DNA of 64,000 nt from Datura wrightii (taxonomy: Eukaryota; Streptophyta; Magnoliopsida; Solanales; Solanaceae). The notes beneath the pieces are model-generated. The model saw nothing but the letters and a program-made list of their open reading frames with translations, had not been told where the DNA came from and searched no databases. Location: assembly GCA_035772735.1 (NCBI GenBank), contig JASDFA010000019.1, positions 38,773,001 through 38,837,000 of the forward strand. The letters run 5' to 3'. The translations under genes and the position numbers were made by a program. This document shows positions 22,033 through 33,535 of this stretch, piece by piece. The first letter of the stretch is position 1. Every line of letters starts with the position of its first letter.

Positions 22033-23118
22033 TCAACCCTATTTTAAACAAGCACACTACCTTCTTTAGAGTCTAGAGGATGAACTCCCAGGCATGAGAG
22101 TCTATGCACATTCTTTGCTAGTTCCCTCTTCTCTTCCTCTATATGAGCTGTACTTCCTATAGATAGCCTGCTAAGAACATCAACCACTATATTTGCTTTA
22201 CCTGGATGGTAGAGAATACTCATGTTGTAGTCTTTGAGAAATTCAAGCCACCTCCTTTATATAATATGTAACTCTTGGCTGAACACATATTAAAGACTCT
22301 TTTGTTCTATAAACACATCAACATGCGCACCATAGAGATAATGGTGCCAAATCTTTAATACGAACACTGTCGCTACCAACTTAAGATCATGAGTCAGATA
22401 ATTCTTCTCATGGACCTTAAGTTTTCTGTGAGGATAAGGTATAACCTTACCATTTTGTATCGATACATAACCGATTTCCACTTTGGATGCATCACAATAC
22501 ACCACAAAATCATTTGTATCCTCTAGTAGGGTCAATATTAGAATAGTAGTCAAATGAGTCTTTAGTTCATGAAATATTTTCTCACAAGCTTCAGACCGTT
22601 GAAATTTGACCTTCTTCTGAGTCAACTTAGATGGAGCAGCAATAGTTAAAAATCCTTCTACAAACCTCCTGTAATAACCTGCTAAATCCAAGAAACTTCT
22701 GATGATAGTCGGGGTTGTGAGTCTAGGACAATTACTTATTGTCTTAATCTTCTGAGAGTCAACCTCAATACCCTTGCTGGAGACTATATGGCCGCCACTG
22801 ACTTCAACCAAAATTCACCCTTAGAAAATTTGGTGAATAGCTCACAGTCCTTGAGTGTCTGTAGGACTACTCTAAGATAACTAGCATGTTCCTTCTCACT
22901 TTTGGGGTAAACCAAGATGTCGTTAATGTATAATTTAACAAACATATCCAAATACTGTTTAAACACTCTATTTATGAGATCCATAAATGTTGTAGGAGTG
23001 TTAGTCAAAGCAAAGGACATAACAACAAACTCAAAGTGACCATAGTTGGACCTAAAATCTATCTTAGGAATATCACTTTCCTTAACCTTTAACTAATAAT
23101 AATCTGATCGGAGGTCTA
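22033..23118 (-). pseudogene. pol: E4 reverse transcriptase (C-terminal half) and RNase H
   Basis: The minus strand resumes at DLRSDYY after the E5 insertion, then VMSFALTNTPTTFMDLINRVF (23020). The catalytic block reads LYINDILVY (about 22918-22930): the first of the two essential Asp residues is Asn. The thumb and RNase H follow, with FLDLAGYYRRFVEGF, FVVYCDASKVEIGY and LTHDLKLVAT, where Glu of the RNase H triad block appears as Lys, and FIEQKSL in place of the usual DHKSL. The piece ends in the RNase H-integrase linker (HRLSCLGV) at the E2 boundary. Reverse transcription by this copy is excluded by the Asn. Confidence 0.85.
23114..23118. other. E5 target-site duplication, left copy (GTCTA)
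   Basis: GTCTA precedes the LTR end TGTCATGACC at 23119. The partner at 47662-47666 is GCCTA, one transition different. Joining the flanks restores the order of E4 reverse transcriptase blocks. Confidence 0.8.
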
Positions 23119-24889
23119 TGTCATGACCCAAACATAGGCCTAGATCGATACATAGGACAAAGAACCCTGAGAGGCTCCAAATCGACTCATGGCATGAACA
23201 TAGCATCTAACTCATCCAAATAAAATGAAAGATCAACATGAATAACATAACATCTGATTCATACATAAATCTAAAGCTAAATACAAACTATGTTCGAAAA
23301 TCCTCTAATACTGATGAGTTGATGGGACAAGACCCCAACTAACTCACTATAGTCTGAAAACTGAAAATACTAAACATATCTGAATAGAAAAGCCCTCAAA
23401 AGATGAGGACTTACCAACTCTGATCGGGAAGTACTAATGTTGGGAATCTGGCTATTCGCAGGATTGAGTCTGGATATCGGAGCCTGTATCATAAAATGAT
23501 ACAACATAGAGTATGCGGTCAGTACGTGGAATGTACCGAGTATGCAAGGTAAGTAAAACCGCTAAGTAAGTAAATCATTAAACATGCATAGTATAACACA
23601 TAATCAAGATAAGATTCTGAGAGTAGGGCTTGCATGCTATTTTTTGAAATCATGATATGAACATATCTGAATACCATAACTGAATCGAATGACCCAAAAC
23701 TGAAAATGAATAATCATAAGTAAAATTTGCGTCAAACCTGCTGAAAAAATAATATCGTGATTAATGAACATGCATAACTAAAATCATGAGGAACAATGGG
23801 AGACTCGTCATATAATCGACATTATCACGATAGAGCTTACATGGTCCCGACTATCACACTCAAGTGGGAAGAGCCATCCAAAGCTTTTTCAGGGATAAAG
23901 ATGCTACCATGATATCGATATCAATATCAACGCCCGTTTGGGGCAGGGGAAGCTCCAAGAGAGGTCCCAAAATATATATGTAAACCTACGTTGACGGGTA
24001 ATTCTGAGGCACAGGGTTGACTGACCCTTAGCCTACTCGGTGCTAGACACTACTCCTAAAAACATGCATATGCTCTCCATAATTTTTCAACGAAGCTAAA
24101 CCATCGTCTAATGATGAAGCTTACTCATAACATGCATACATAAATCTGAAATCATAACTTGAGGAGCCTTGGCTCAAACTATACCACAAGCTGAAAATGG
24201 TGGGAGTCTAGACTCCAAAATCATGTGGTAAGCTAATACGTGAAATCATAAAAACATACTTGATCATATGGGCTTGCCCAATCTTACACATGCTTGAAAT
24301 CAACTTGATTCACTTTGAAAACATGAATATAGACATGGGTATTTTGAAATCATACTTTCTTCATAAACATCTCATCATACTTGAACACATATCTGATGGA
24401 TCTCAACTTTCATGAACTTTCATTAATGGGCATCATACTTTAGAAAACATGAAAACATAATTTATAATTTAAACATTTTAAAATCTACCCATTTATCATA
24501 ATTCAATATTCAAAACATACTTTCATACCCATGATTGAAACTTAGAGAATTCATACATTGGGTAAAAATCGCATAGAATCATCAATTAGAACTTTCATGG
24601 ATTGAGAGGGGATTGGGCATGGGTTTGGACAATTGCACCCATTCATAACCTTACATACCTAAAAAGATCTGATTTCACAACTTCCTTGATTGTCCAATGA
24701 TAATTGAGGAAGAACTTTGAAGAAACTAGGCTTGATCACCTCTCAAACCTCTAAGCTTCTATGCATGAATTAGGATAGACTTAGAATGACTTAACCCTTC
24801 TTAAAACACTCTATTCTAAGCTTAAAACGATGTAATTTAGGCCTTAGGAACTTAGGAATTATGAAAAAGCTCTTAAAAATTTGCAAGGA
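23119..24889 (-). repeat. E5 LTR copy c (3' terminal, lacks its U3 start)
   Basis: It matches the E5 5' LTR from the inner end (TGTCATGACCCAAACATAGG) up to TTTGCAAGGAAAAACA, then jumps to protease sequence. About the first 430 bp of the LTR are missing. Confidence 0.85.
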
Positions 24890-26142
24890 AAAACAAAAGA
24901 TAAAGTAGCCACTAGATCTAACAATGCATATACATCAAGGTGGAATACTCGTAACATACCAGTGACTACATCTGCGGAAACCTCTTGCTCCTGACACGAT
25001 GCTAGGGCATAGAATCTATTTTCGCGCTGTCTGCCACCTGTACTAGTAGATTCCCCCTACTGAGCTGGGTGTGCTGGTGGAGCTACTGAACTGGAGGTCG
25101 GGCCTCAGCCCCTATCATGACTCTATCTGGCTGATGGGCAATCTCTAAGCATATGTACAGGTTTCTCACACCTGAAACAAGCACCTGAACCTACTAGGTA
25201 CTGACCCACGTGTCTCTAGCCACATCTTCTACACTCAAGAGGGCTGGTCTCTACAGGTCTGCAACTCTGGCCTCTCGAGCCTGATGCTCATCCCCTCTGA
25301 TCGTGCCTAAATCTGGATGGCACACTCATAGCTGAAGGCACTGGGGCTGAAGATCTAGGATGGGACTGCTGGCGGTGACCACTAGGTCTCTGCTGTACCG
25401 CCTCCATCTGCTGGGCGTACAGGACTATCCAAGTAAAGTCAATGTCCTGAAGCAGCATCACGGTCCGGCAATCCCTGACCAAGTAGTCTGCTATCCCATG
25501 TACAAACCTGCTCACTCGGGCTCTCTGATCCACCACCGTCTCAGGTGCATACTTGGACAGACGAGTGAACTCCAGGGCATACTCCTGAACTGTCATCTTC
25601 CTTGCTTTAGATTCACAAACTCAGCTGCTTTAATCTCCCTTATCTCACTGGGGAAGAACCAATCCAAAAAAGCGACATGAAACTCATCCCAACTGATAGG
25701 GCCTGCTCCAACTACCTTACTATCCTTCCATTATTTGAACCAAATGTACGCAACCTCCATCAACTGGTATGAGGCTAAATCGACACACTCCTCCCCAGTC
25801 ACCCCATAATCTGGGTGATCTTCAGAACCTCATCAATAAATTCAAGTGGAACCTCGTCCACCTTTGACCCAAGGAACTTCGGAGGGTTCATCCTCAAAAA
25901 ATACCTAACTCTTACCATCGCTGCATTCCCATTTTGAGGGACATGCGCTACCTCCTACTGATTGACCTGGGCGTCAAGGCATGGGCTAACATATGAATGG
26001 ATGCTCTAAACTCCACGTGGGCAACCGTCGCGGGTACATGCTCCTCATGGACTGGTGGGGCCTGCTGATGCCCGTCTCCATTGTCGTTCTCATGTCCATT
26101 CCCATTTCTGTTTCTCCTTCCTTTAACTCTGTGATGAGGCAT
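24890..26142 (-). pseudogene. gag: E5 deleted internal unit: gag to start of protease
   Basis: The start is taken at ATG 26142 (minus), MPHHRVKGRRNRNGNGHEND. The gag domain shows FRASIHMLAHAL, VQEYALEFTRLSKYA (about 25590) and IVLYAQQMEAVQQRP. Knuckle remnants lie near 25130-25240. The unit ends in the protease at VYALLDLVATLSFV, where the active-site Pro-Gly appears altered, and is fused to LTR copy c. Stops and shifts are frequent. The stretch 26143-26318 is leader. Confidence 0.75.
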
Positions 26143-26318
26143 GATTCTGCAAACGCGTATAGCACGACTTAGAAGGATAGAGAGATATTTTATCGCATGA
26201 CTTAGATCACGAAAGAAGGGAACATTTCCTAAATGTATCGTAGCCTCTTCTTCATAAGTGTGGCGCGCTTCACACTCATGAAAAAAACTCTACTTAATGC
26301 GGCTTTCAGACACCCTTC

Positions 26319-26326
26319 TGATACCA
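26319..26326 (-). other. E5 internal primer-binding site, truncated
   Basis: Minus strand TGGTATCAG remains next to LTR copy b; the GAGC part present at 45425-45436 is lost in a small deletion (CACCC/TTCTGATACCA). Confidence 0.6.
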
Positions 26327-26330
26327 AGTT

Positions 26331-28025
26331 TGTCACGATCCAAACATAGGCCCAGATCGATACACAGGATAAAGAACCCCGAGAGGCTCCAAGTTGACCT
26401 ATGGCATGAACATAACATCTAACTCATCCAAATAAAATGAAAGATCAACATGAATAATATAACTGAAGTCTAACAATAACATAGCATATGAATTCATACA
26501 TAAGTCTAAAGTTGAATACAAACTATGTCTGGAAAGCCTCCAATACTGATGAGTTGATGGAACAAGACCCCAACTAACTCACTATAGTCTAAAAACTGAA
26601 AATAGAAAGTCCCTTGAAAGATGAGGACTCACAAACTTTGATCGGGAAGTACTAATGCTGGGAATCTAGCTATTGGCGGGACTGAGTCTGGATATCAAAG
26701 CTTGTGTCATAAAATGATACAACATAAAGTATGCAGTCAGTACATGGAATGTACTGAATATGCAAGGTAAGTAAAATTGCTAAATAAGTAATATCATTAA
26801 ACATGCATAGTATAAAACATAATCAAGATAAGATTCTGGGAGTAGGGCTTGCATGCTATTTTCTGAAATCATGATCTGAACATATCTGAATATCATAACT
26901 GAATCAAATTCCATAAGCTAAAAACTGATAATCATAAGTAAAACCGAACATTGGGTCAAACCGAAAACATAATATCGTGATTGATGAACATGCATAATTG
27001 AAATCGTGATAAATAATGGAAACTCGTCATATAACCAAAATTACCATGATAAAGCTTACGTGATCCCGACTATCTCACTCAAGTGAGCAGAGCCGTTCAA
27101 AACTTTGTCAGGGCTAAGGATGCTACCATGATATCGATATTAAGCTCAAAGCCCCTAGGGGAAGCTCCAAGGGAGGTCCCAAAGTATATATGTAAACCTA
27201 TATTCGTGCGTAGTTCTGAGGCACAGGGTTGACTGACCCTTAGCCTACTCAGTGCTAGACACTACTCCCAAAAATGTGCATATGCTCTCCATTGTTTTTC
27301 AATGAAGCTGAACCATCATCTAATGACGAAGCTTACTCATAACATGCATACATAAATCTAAAACCATATTTTGAGGATCCTTGGTTCAAACCATACCACA
27401 AGCTAAAAATAGTGGGAGTCTAGACTCCAAAACCATGTGGTATGTTAATTCATGAAATCATAAAAACATACTTGATCATATAGGCTTGCCCAATTCTCAC
27501 ACATGCTTGAAATCAACTTGATTCACTTTGAAAACATGAACATAGACATGGGTATTTCAAAATCATACTTTCTTAATAAACATCTCATCACACTTGAACA
27601 CATATCTCATGGATCTCAACTTTCATGAACTTTTATTGATGGGCATCATACTTTAGAAAACTTGAAAACATAATTTATAATTTAAACATTTTAAAATTTG
27701 CACATTTACCATAATTCAACATTCAAAACATACTTAGATCATACCTACAATTAGAACTTAGAGAATTAACACATTGTGTAAAAACCCCATAGAATCATCA
27801 ATTAGAACTTTCATGAATTGAGAGGGATTGGGCATGGGTGTGGACAATTGCACCCATTCATAACCTTACATACCTAAAAAGATCTAATTTCACAACTTTC
27901 TTGATTGTCCAATGAGAATTGAGGAAGAACTTTGAAGAAACTAGGCTTGATCACCTCTCAAACCTCTAAGCTTCCATACATGAATTAGGATAGGCTTAGA
28001 ATGTCTTAACCCTTCTTAAAACACT
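26331..28025 (-). repeat. E5 LTR copy b (internal, lacks its U3 start)
   Basis: It matches 45441-47150 of the 5' LTR from TGTCACGATCC to CTTCTTAAAACACTCT, then continues as protease/gag sequence. About the first 510 bp of the LTR are missing. The breakpoint shares CTCT with both partners. Confidence 0.85.
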
Positions 28026-28585
28026 CTTGCTCCTGCTCTTGATGGGATGCTAGGGTATAAAATCTATTTTCGCATTGTTTGCCACCTGTACTAGTAGATG
28101 CCCCCTACTTAGCTGGGTGTGCTGGTGGAGCTGCTGAACTGGAGGTCAGGCCTCGACCCCTATCATGACCCTGTTTGGCTGCTGGGCAATCTCTAAGCAT
28201 ATGTCCGGGCTTCCTACACTCAAAAAAAGCACTTGAACCTACGAGGCACTGACCCACGTGTCTCTAGCTACATTTGCTACACTCAGAAGGGTTGGTCTCT
28301 ATGGGTCTGCTACTCTGGCCTCTCGAGCCTGATGCTCGTCCCCTCTGATCGCGCCTAGATCTGGATGGCACACTCATAGCCGAATGCGCTGGGGCTGAAG
28401 ATCTCGTATGGGACTACTGGTGGTTCCCACTTGGTCTCTACTGGGAGAATCCGAAGCTATCAGTCCTGGCCCTTTGGGCCTTTCTCTCCCGCTCACTCAT
28501 CTATACAACCTCCATATTCTAGGCGTACAGGACTATCCGAGCAAAGTCAATGTCCTGAAGCAGCATCACAGTCTGGAAATCCCTG
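28026..28585 (-). pseudogene. gag: E5 gag/protease-start fragment between two LTR copies
   Basis: The fragment matches 44010-44560 of the main gag: the block around MEVV-QMSEREKG, the basic linker, and both zinc-knuckle stretches (about 28190-28300). It is in the same orientation as the rest of E5. Its gag side joins LTR copy a at ATCCCTGACC, a 6-bp CTGACC shared by gag and LTR. Confidence 0.75.
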
Positions 28586-29874
28586 ACCCTTAGCCTACCC
28601 GGTGCTAGACACTACTCCCAAAAATATGCATATGCTCTCTTCATTTTTCAACAAAGATGAACCATCATCTAATGTCAAAGCTGACTCATAATATGCATAC
28701 ATAAATCTGAAAAATCATAACTTGAGGATCCTTGGCTCAAACCATATCACAAGCTGAAAATAGTGGGAGTCTAGACTCCAAAACCATGTGGTAAGCTAAT
28801 TCATGAAATCATAAAAACATACTTGATCATATGGGCTTGCCCAATACTTACACATACTTGAAATCAACTTGATTCACTTTGAAAACATGAATATAGACAT
28901 GGGTATTTCGAAATCATACTTTCTTCATAAACATCTCATCATACTTGAACACATATCTCATGGATCTCAACTTTCATGAACTTTCATGGATGGGCATCAT
29001 ACTTTAAAAAATTTGAAAACATAATTTATAATTTAAATCATTTTAAAATCTACCCATTTATCATAATTCAACACGCAAAACATACTTAGATCATACCCAT
29101 GATTGAAACTTAGAGAATTCACACATTGGGTAAAACCCCCATAGAATCATCAATTAGAACTTTTATGAATTGAGAGGAGATTGAGCATGGGTGTGGACTA
29201 TTGCAGCCATTCATAACCTTACATACCTAAAAAGATCTGATTTCACAACTTCCTTGATTGCCCAATGAGAATTGAGGAAGAACTTTGAAGAAACTAGTCT
29301 TGATCACCTCTCAAACCTCTAAGCTTGCATGCATGAATTAGGATTGGCTTAGAACGGCTTAACCCTTGTTAAAACACTCTATTCTAAGCTTAAAACGATG
29401 TAGTTTAGGCCTTAGGAACTTAAGAATTATGGAAAAGCCCTTAATAAATTTGCAGGAAAAAACACACTGCCAGTCCACACGAGGGATTTGAGACTCATGG
29501 TCTGGGGTATGACTCGTCGTTTGCTTGTCGTTACTTACACTGCCAAATTTCTTTTGAGGGATACCACGTGGTGTACCCAACAATTTGTGGTGATGACCCG
29601 TTACCAACACTATCGAATTTCTTCATCTTTAATATCACCCTTGACCACAGGTGACCTAACGGATTGTGGCGCTGATCATGACTCGTGGTCACACTCGTTT
29701 TCACCCCAAAACATAAAATTTCCAATCATAGTCAAACCCCTCCTTATGAGTCACTTAACGACTCGTGGTTTCCTGATGGGTCACTGGATGACTTGTCCTG
29801 TGACCTGGTGTGGAAAATCATATTTTTTCTATTTCAACTCCCGAGTCTGATCTTAGAATTTTTGGGGTATTATA
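28586..29874 (-). repeat. E5 LTR copy a (U3 start present, inner end lost)
   Basis: On the minus strand it starts TATAATACCCCAAAA at 29874, next to the polypurine tract, and runs about 1290 bp to the CTTAGCC block. It contains the palindromic motif cluster (about 29460-29810: ACTCGTGG, CACAGGTGACC and similar). The usual LTR start TG is changed to TA. Confidence 0.85.
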
Positions 29875-29890
29875 ATATCTCCCCCGCAAT
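29875..29890 (-). other. E5 polypurine tract
   Basis: Minus strand TGCGGGGGAGATAT lies directly ahead of LTR copy a. Confidence 0.8.
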
Positions 29891-31934
29891 CAGCATACTC
29901 AAATATTGAACATACATGCTGAAAACTAACGGAGTGACTGAATGTAAATTGAACTACATGGCTGAACTGAATTCCTAAATCGCACGTACGTTCATTAACA
30001 TGAAAGAAACTGGGGTACATTAGCTGAACATGAAACTAAATAGAGTATTAAGGAGAAAACTGATACCTCAAGCTGAAAGTGAGCCGGAAGGGATAGATGC
30101 CAGTATTTAGCCATCACATCTTCCTCGGCTTCCCATGTAGCTCCCTCAACATGCTGATTCCTCCATAAAACCTTGACTGAAGCTACTTTTTTATTTCTTA
30201 GCTTACAAACCTGACGATCCAGTATTTCCATTAGAACCTCCTCATAACTAAGGTTGTCCTTCACACCGACACTGTCCACCGAAACAACCAGAGCTGGATC
30301 ACCCAAACATTCTTTAAGAGAGATACATGAAAAACTGGATGAACTGAAGCTAATTCTAAGGACAACTCCAACTCATGTGCTACCTTGCCAACCTATTTCA
30401 CAATCCGGTACGGGCCAATATAATGGGGACTGAATTTCCCTTTCTTCCCGAATCTCATCATTCGTTTCATAGGGGATACCTTCAAAAACACCCAATCATC
30501 AACTTCAAACTCAAGATCCCTCCTCCTCACATCCGCATAGGACTTTTGGCGACTCTGAGCTATTTTTAACCTGTCCCTTATAAGCTGAATCTTCTCCATA
30601 GCCTCATGGACTGAATCTGGACCTAACATTGTGTCTTTACCGACCTTAAACCAATCAATAGGCGATCTACATCTCTGCCCATAGAGAGCCTCAAATGGAG
30701 CCATATGAATGCTAGAATGGTAGCTGTTGTTATACGCAAACTCGATGAGAGGCAAATGATCATCCCAACTACCCTTGAAGTCAATCACACACACTCTAAA
30801 TATGTCCTCGAGAGTCAGAATAGTCTGCTCCGCCTGACCATCTATTTGTGGGTGAAATATTGTGCTAAGCTTGACTTGAATACCAAGTCCCTTTTGAAAC
30901 GACCTCCAAAACTGGGAGCTAAGCTAAATACCTCTATCCGATATGATGGATAATGGAACTCCATGCAACCTAACTAACTCCTGAATGTATAATTTAGCAT
31001 AATTCTCTGTTGAATAGGTAGTTTTGACCGGTAGAAAATGAGCTGCTTTAGACAACCTGTCCACAACCACCCAAATGGAGTCATACTTTAGACGAGTGCG
31101 AGGCGACCCTGTGATGAAGTCCATATTGATTTCCTTCCACTTCCAAGTAGGAAAACTGATGTCTTGAAGTCCACCTCCTGGTCTTTGGTGCTCAACCTTC
31201 ACTTCCTAACAATTCAGACACTTAGCCACAAACTCTGTTATGTCCTTCTTCATGCTTTTCCACCAATAGACTTCCCGTAGGTCACGGTGCATCTTGGTGG
31301 AACCTGGATGTATAGTGTATTTGGACCCATGAGCCTTGTGCAATATTTGATCTCTCAAATCATCAACATTCGAAACACACAAACGACCCTGATATCGAAG
31401 CACACCATCTCCCCCTTTGGAGAAGACCTCCACCTTCTAATTCTGAACAACTTCCTTTGACTTTACCAAAATAGGATCCTCATCTTGTCTAGATTTAACA
31501 TCAGTCACTAAGGATGATTTTGATCCGTTCTGAAAAATAACACCACCATCCGCTGAGTCAACTAGATGAACTCCTAGTCGTGTATGCCGATGCACATCCT
31601 TTACTAAATCCTTCTTCTACTCGCCTACATGGGACACACTCTCAATAGTAAGTCTACTAAGAGTGTCTGCTACCATATTAGCCTTGCATGGATGGTAAAG
31701 GACACTCATATCATAATCCTTGAGTGGTTCCAACCACCTTCTTTGACGTAGATTTAGATCCTTCTGGGTAAACACGTATTTTAGGCTTTTGTGATCCGTA
31801 AACACATCTACATGGACCCCATACAGATAGTGTCTCCAAATCTTCAAGGCAAATACTACCACCGCCAATTCAAGATCATGAGTCGGGTAGTTCTTTTTAT
31901 GGACCTTCAGCTTCGTGGAAGCATATGCTATAAC
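29891..31934 (-). pseudogene. pol: E5 pol, 3' part: RNase H end, integrase, chromodomain
   Basis: Minus strand, resuming after E6: RNase H end with HDLELAVVVFALKIWRHYLYG and FTDHKSLKYVF (31868-31780). The integrase zinc finger has KCLNC (31206). The core has NMDFITGSPRTR (Asp), IISDRGI (Asp, 30924) and GQAEQTILTLE (Glu, about 30810). The C-terminal block shows APFEALYGQRCRSPIDWF and RRRDLEFEVDDWVFLKVSP (30600-30480). A chromodomain follows (SYEEVLMEILDRQV, VLWRNQHVEGATWEAEEDV, 30250-30110), which in this group binds modified histones and steers integration to heterochromatin. Few stops are present, for example at 30923 and 31205. A short non-coding tail lies at 29891-29990. Confidence 0.9.
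31930..31934. other. E6 target-site duplication, left copy (ATAAC)
   Basis: ATAAC precedes the E6 LTR; AAAAC follows it at 42454-42458 (one change). Removing E6 restores the GKVIAYAS-like RNase H frame of E5. Confidence 0.75.
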
Positions 31935-33371
31935 TGATGAGTTGGTAATTTACCAACTCATTAGGCTCTAAAACTTGAGTTTTTGTTTAGTTTTTGAGTT
32001 GATTATTTGAATTTTATGCCCTTTTTGCTTTTGTTGTGTGTAGATGACTAAATTTGAAGAAAAGAGCAAAAATGGAATAAAAAGAAGGGAGTGAGAGTAA
32101 ATCAGCGATTCACAGTTGAAAACCGGCACACCGGCCAAAGGCTGAACATCACTGCCCTAAGGATTAATGCCACCAGCGGTTCGCGAATTGCCAGCGGTGA
32201 TTCACTAGTCCAGTCGCTGAAAGTCACCTAAAGTTCTAGAAAATTGCTTGAAGACCCGACGGTTCACGGATTGGCATCGGCGAAACACCGGGTGAACCGC
32301 AGATATTCACTGGAATTTAGTAAGGATTCAGAAAAGATACCCGACGATTCACAAATTAGAACCAGGAGAACAAAGTTTACATTACATCATTGTTTCCCCT
32401 TTTAGCTGAAGAACATTCTCTTAGCTGAGATAGGGAGATTCTAGCTGAAAATTATAGAAAGTACTCTGCTCTATTTCTTCTTTGTACTATTAAGTTTCAG
32501 CTATTGTTGGAGATTTTCTTGTGAAGTTGATTTTTCTACTCTTGCTATTAAATTCAATGATGCTATTGATGAATGTATTTTTGAATTTCTTAACCACGAG
32601 TAGCTAAACTCATTAACTAAAGGTGTGTGATGATGAATACTTAATTAGATTGGGTATTGCTAGAGTCATCTTCAATATGTTCAAATAAGTGTAAATCTAT
32701 TAGATTCTCTTCAATCTGTAAGGGAGGGTCCATTGATTATGATATGGGTCTATTTATTCTTGCTTGATTATTGCTTGTAAAAGAACAATTAAGTATTGGA
32801 AGAGAATTTAGCAGTGGTCATAGAGAAGAGATTGTGAAATTCGGCTAGAAATAGCTGAAATTGCATTCTCATTCCTTATTAGCAGCTAATAGCTAGAAAT
32901 TAGTGCAGTTGCTAATCCAAATCAAATTGAGTTGAGCTAAATTGTGACTGGAGGTTTGATAAAACTCTAGTAAGAGATAATTAGAAGGCTGAGAAGCTGT
33001 AATTACCCACCTCCCAAGATTATTTACATTTGTTGAACTTTTGAGATGACCTGGTATGTCTCGATCTAGTTAGTATTTCATCTACACTGCACCTCTAGTC
33101 TTTCACATCCTTATTGACAACTTAGCTGATCTTGCTGTTTTATTTTAGTAAATCACCCAATATAATTCTCTGCAAAATTTCAATCCCCCAATTTTATTTG
33201 TTTTTATCTTAAATCTACATGGTGCAAGTTAATGTTAATTTCTCAATCGACATATGTAACTATCATTCCCTAGTCCTCATGGGATTCGACCCCAACACTC
33301 GTCGAGTGACTTGTTTTGATACTTCGATCGTGTATATTCTTTGCATTAAGGATATATTTTGGACTTTATAA
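31935..33371 (+). repeat. E6 5' LTR (1437 bp), TATA region deleted
   Basis: It starts with the palindrome TGATGAGTTGGTAA-TTTACCAACTCAT and ends at ACTTTATAA before the primer site. It matches the 3' LTR but lacks about 168 bp corresponding to 41284-41451, which in the 3' LTR holds the TATA box. The gap falls between 32365 and 32366. Confidence 0.9.
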
Positions 33372-33375
33372 AAAA

Positions 33376-33394
33376 TGGCGCCATTGTCGGGGAC
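33376..33394 (+). other. E6 primer-binding site, Asp-tRNA type
   Basis: TGGCGCCATTGTCGGGGAC, close to the exact complement of the plant Asp tRNA 3' end (two transitions), 4 bases inside the LTR. Confidence 0.85.
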
Positions 33395-33535
33395 TAGCAC
33401 TTGATATTCTCGTGTTGATTGTTCAGTTGAAATAGTTTTGCATCGTAGCTACTTAACGTGAGTTTGTTGTGTTGTTAGGACCTTATAACCACATGAGATC
33501 ACTCCCAAGCAGGGGATAGCTCAGTGGAAGGTAAC

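Noticed and set aside
29488..29850. 120-codon plus-strand frame
   Set aside because: It lies in the U3 part of E5 LTR copy a, opposite to the element; it is not kept in the 5' LTR.
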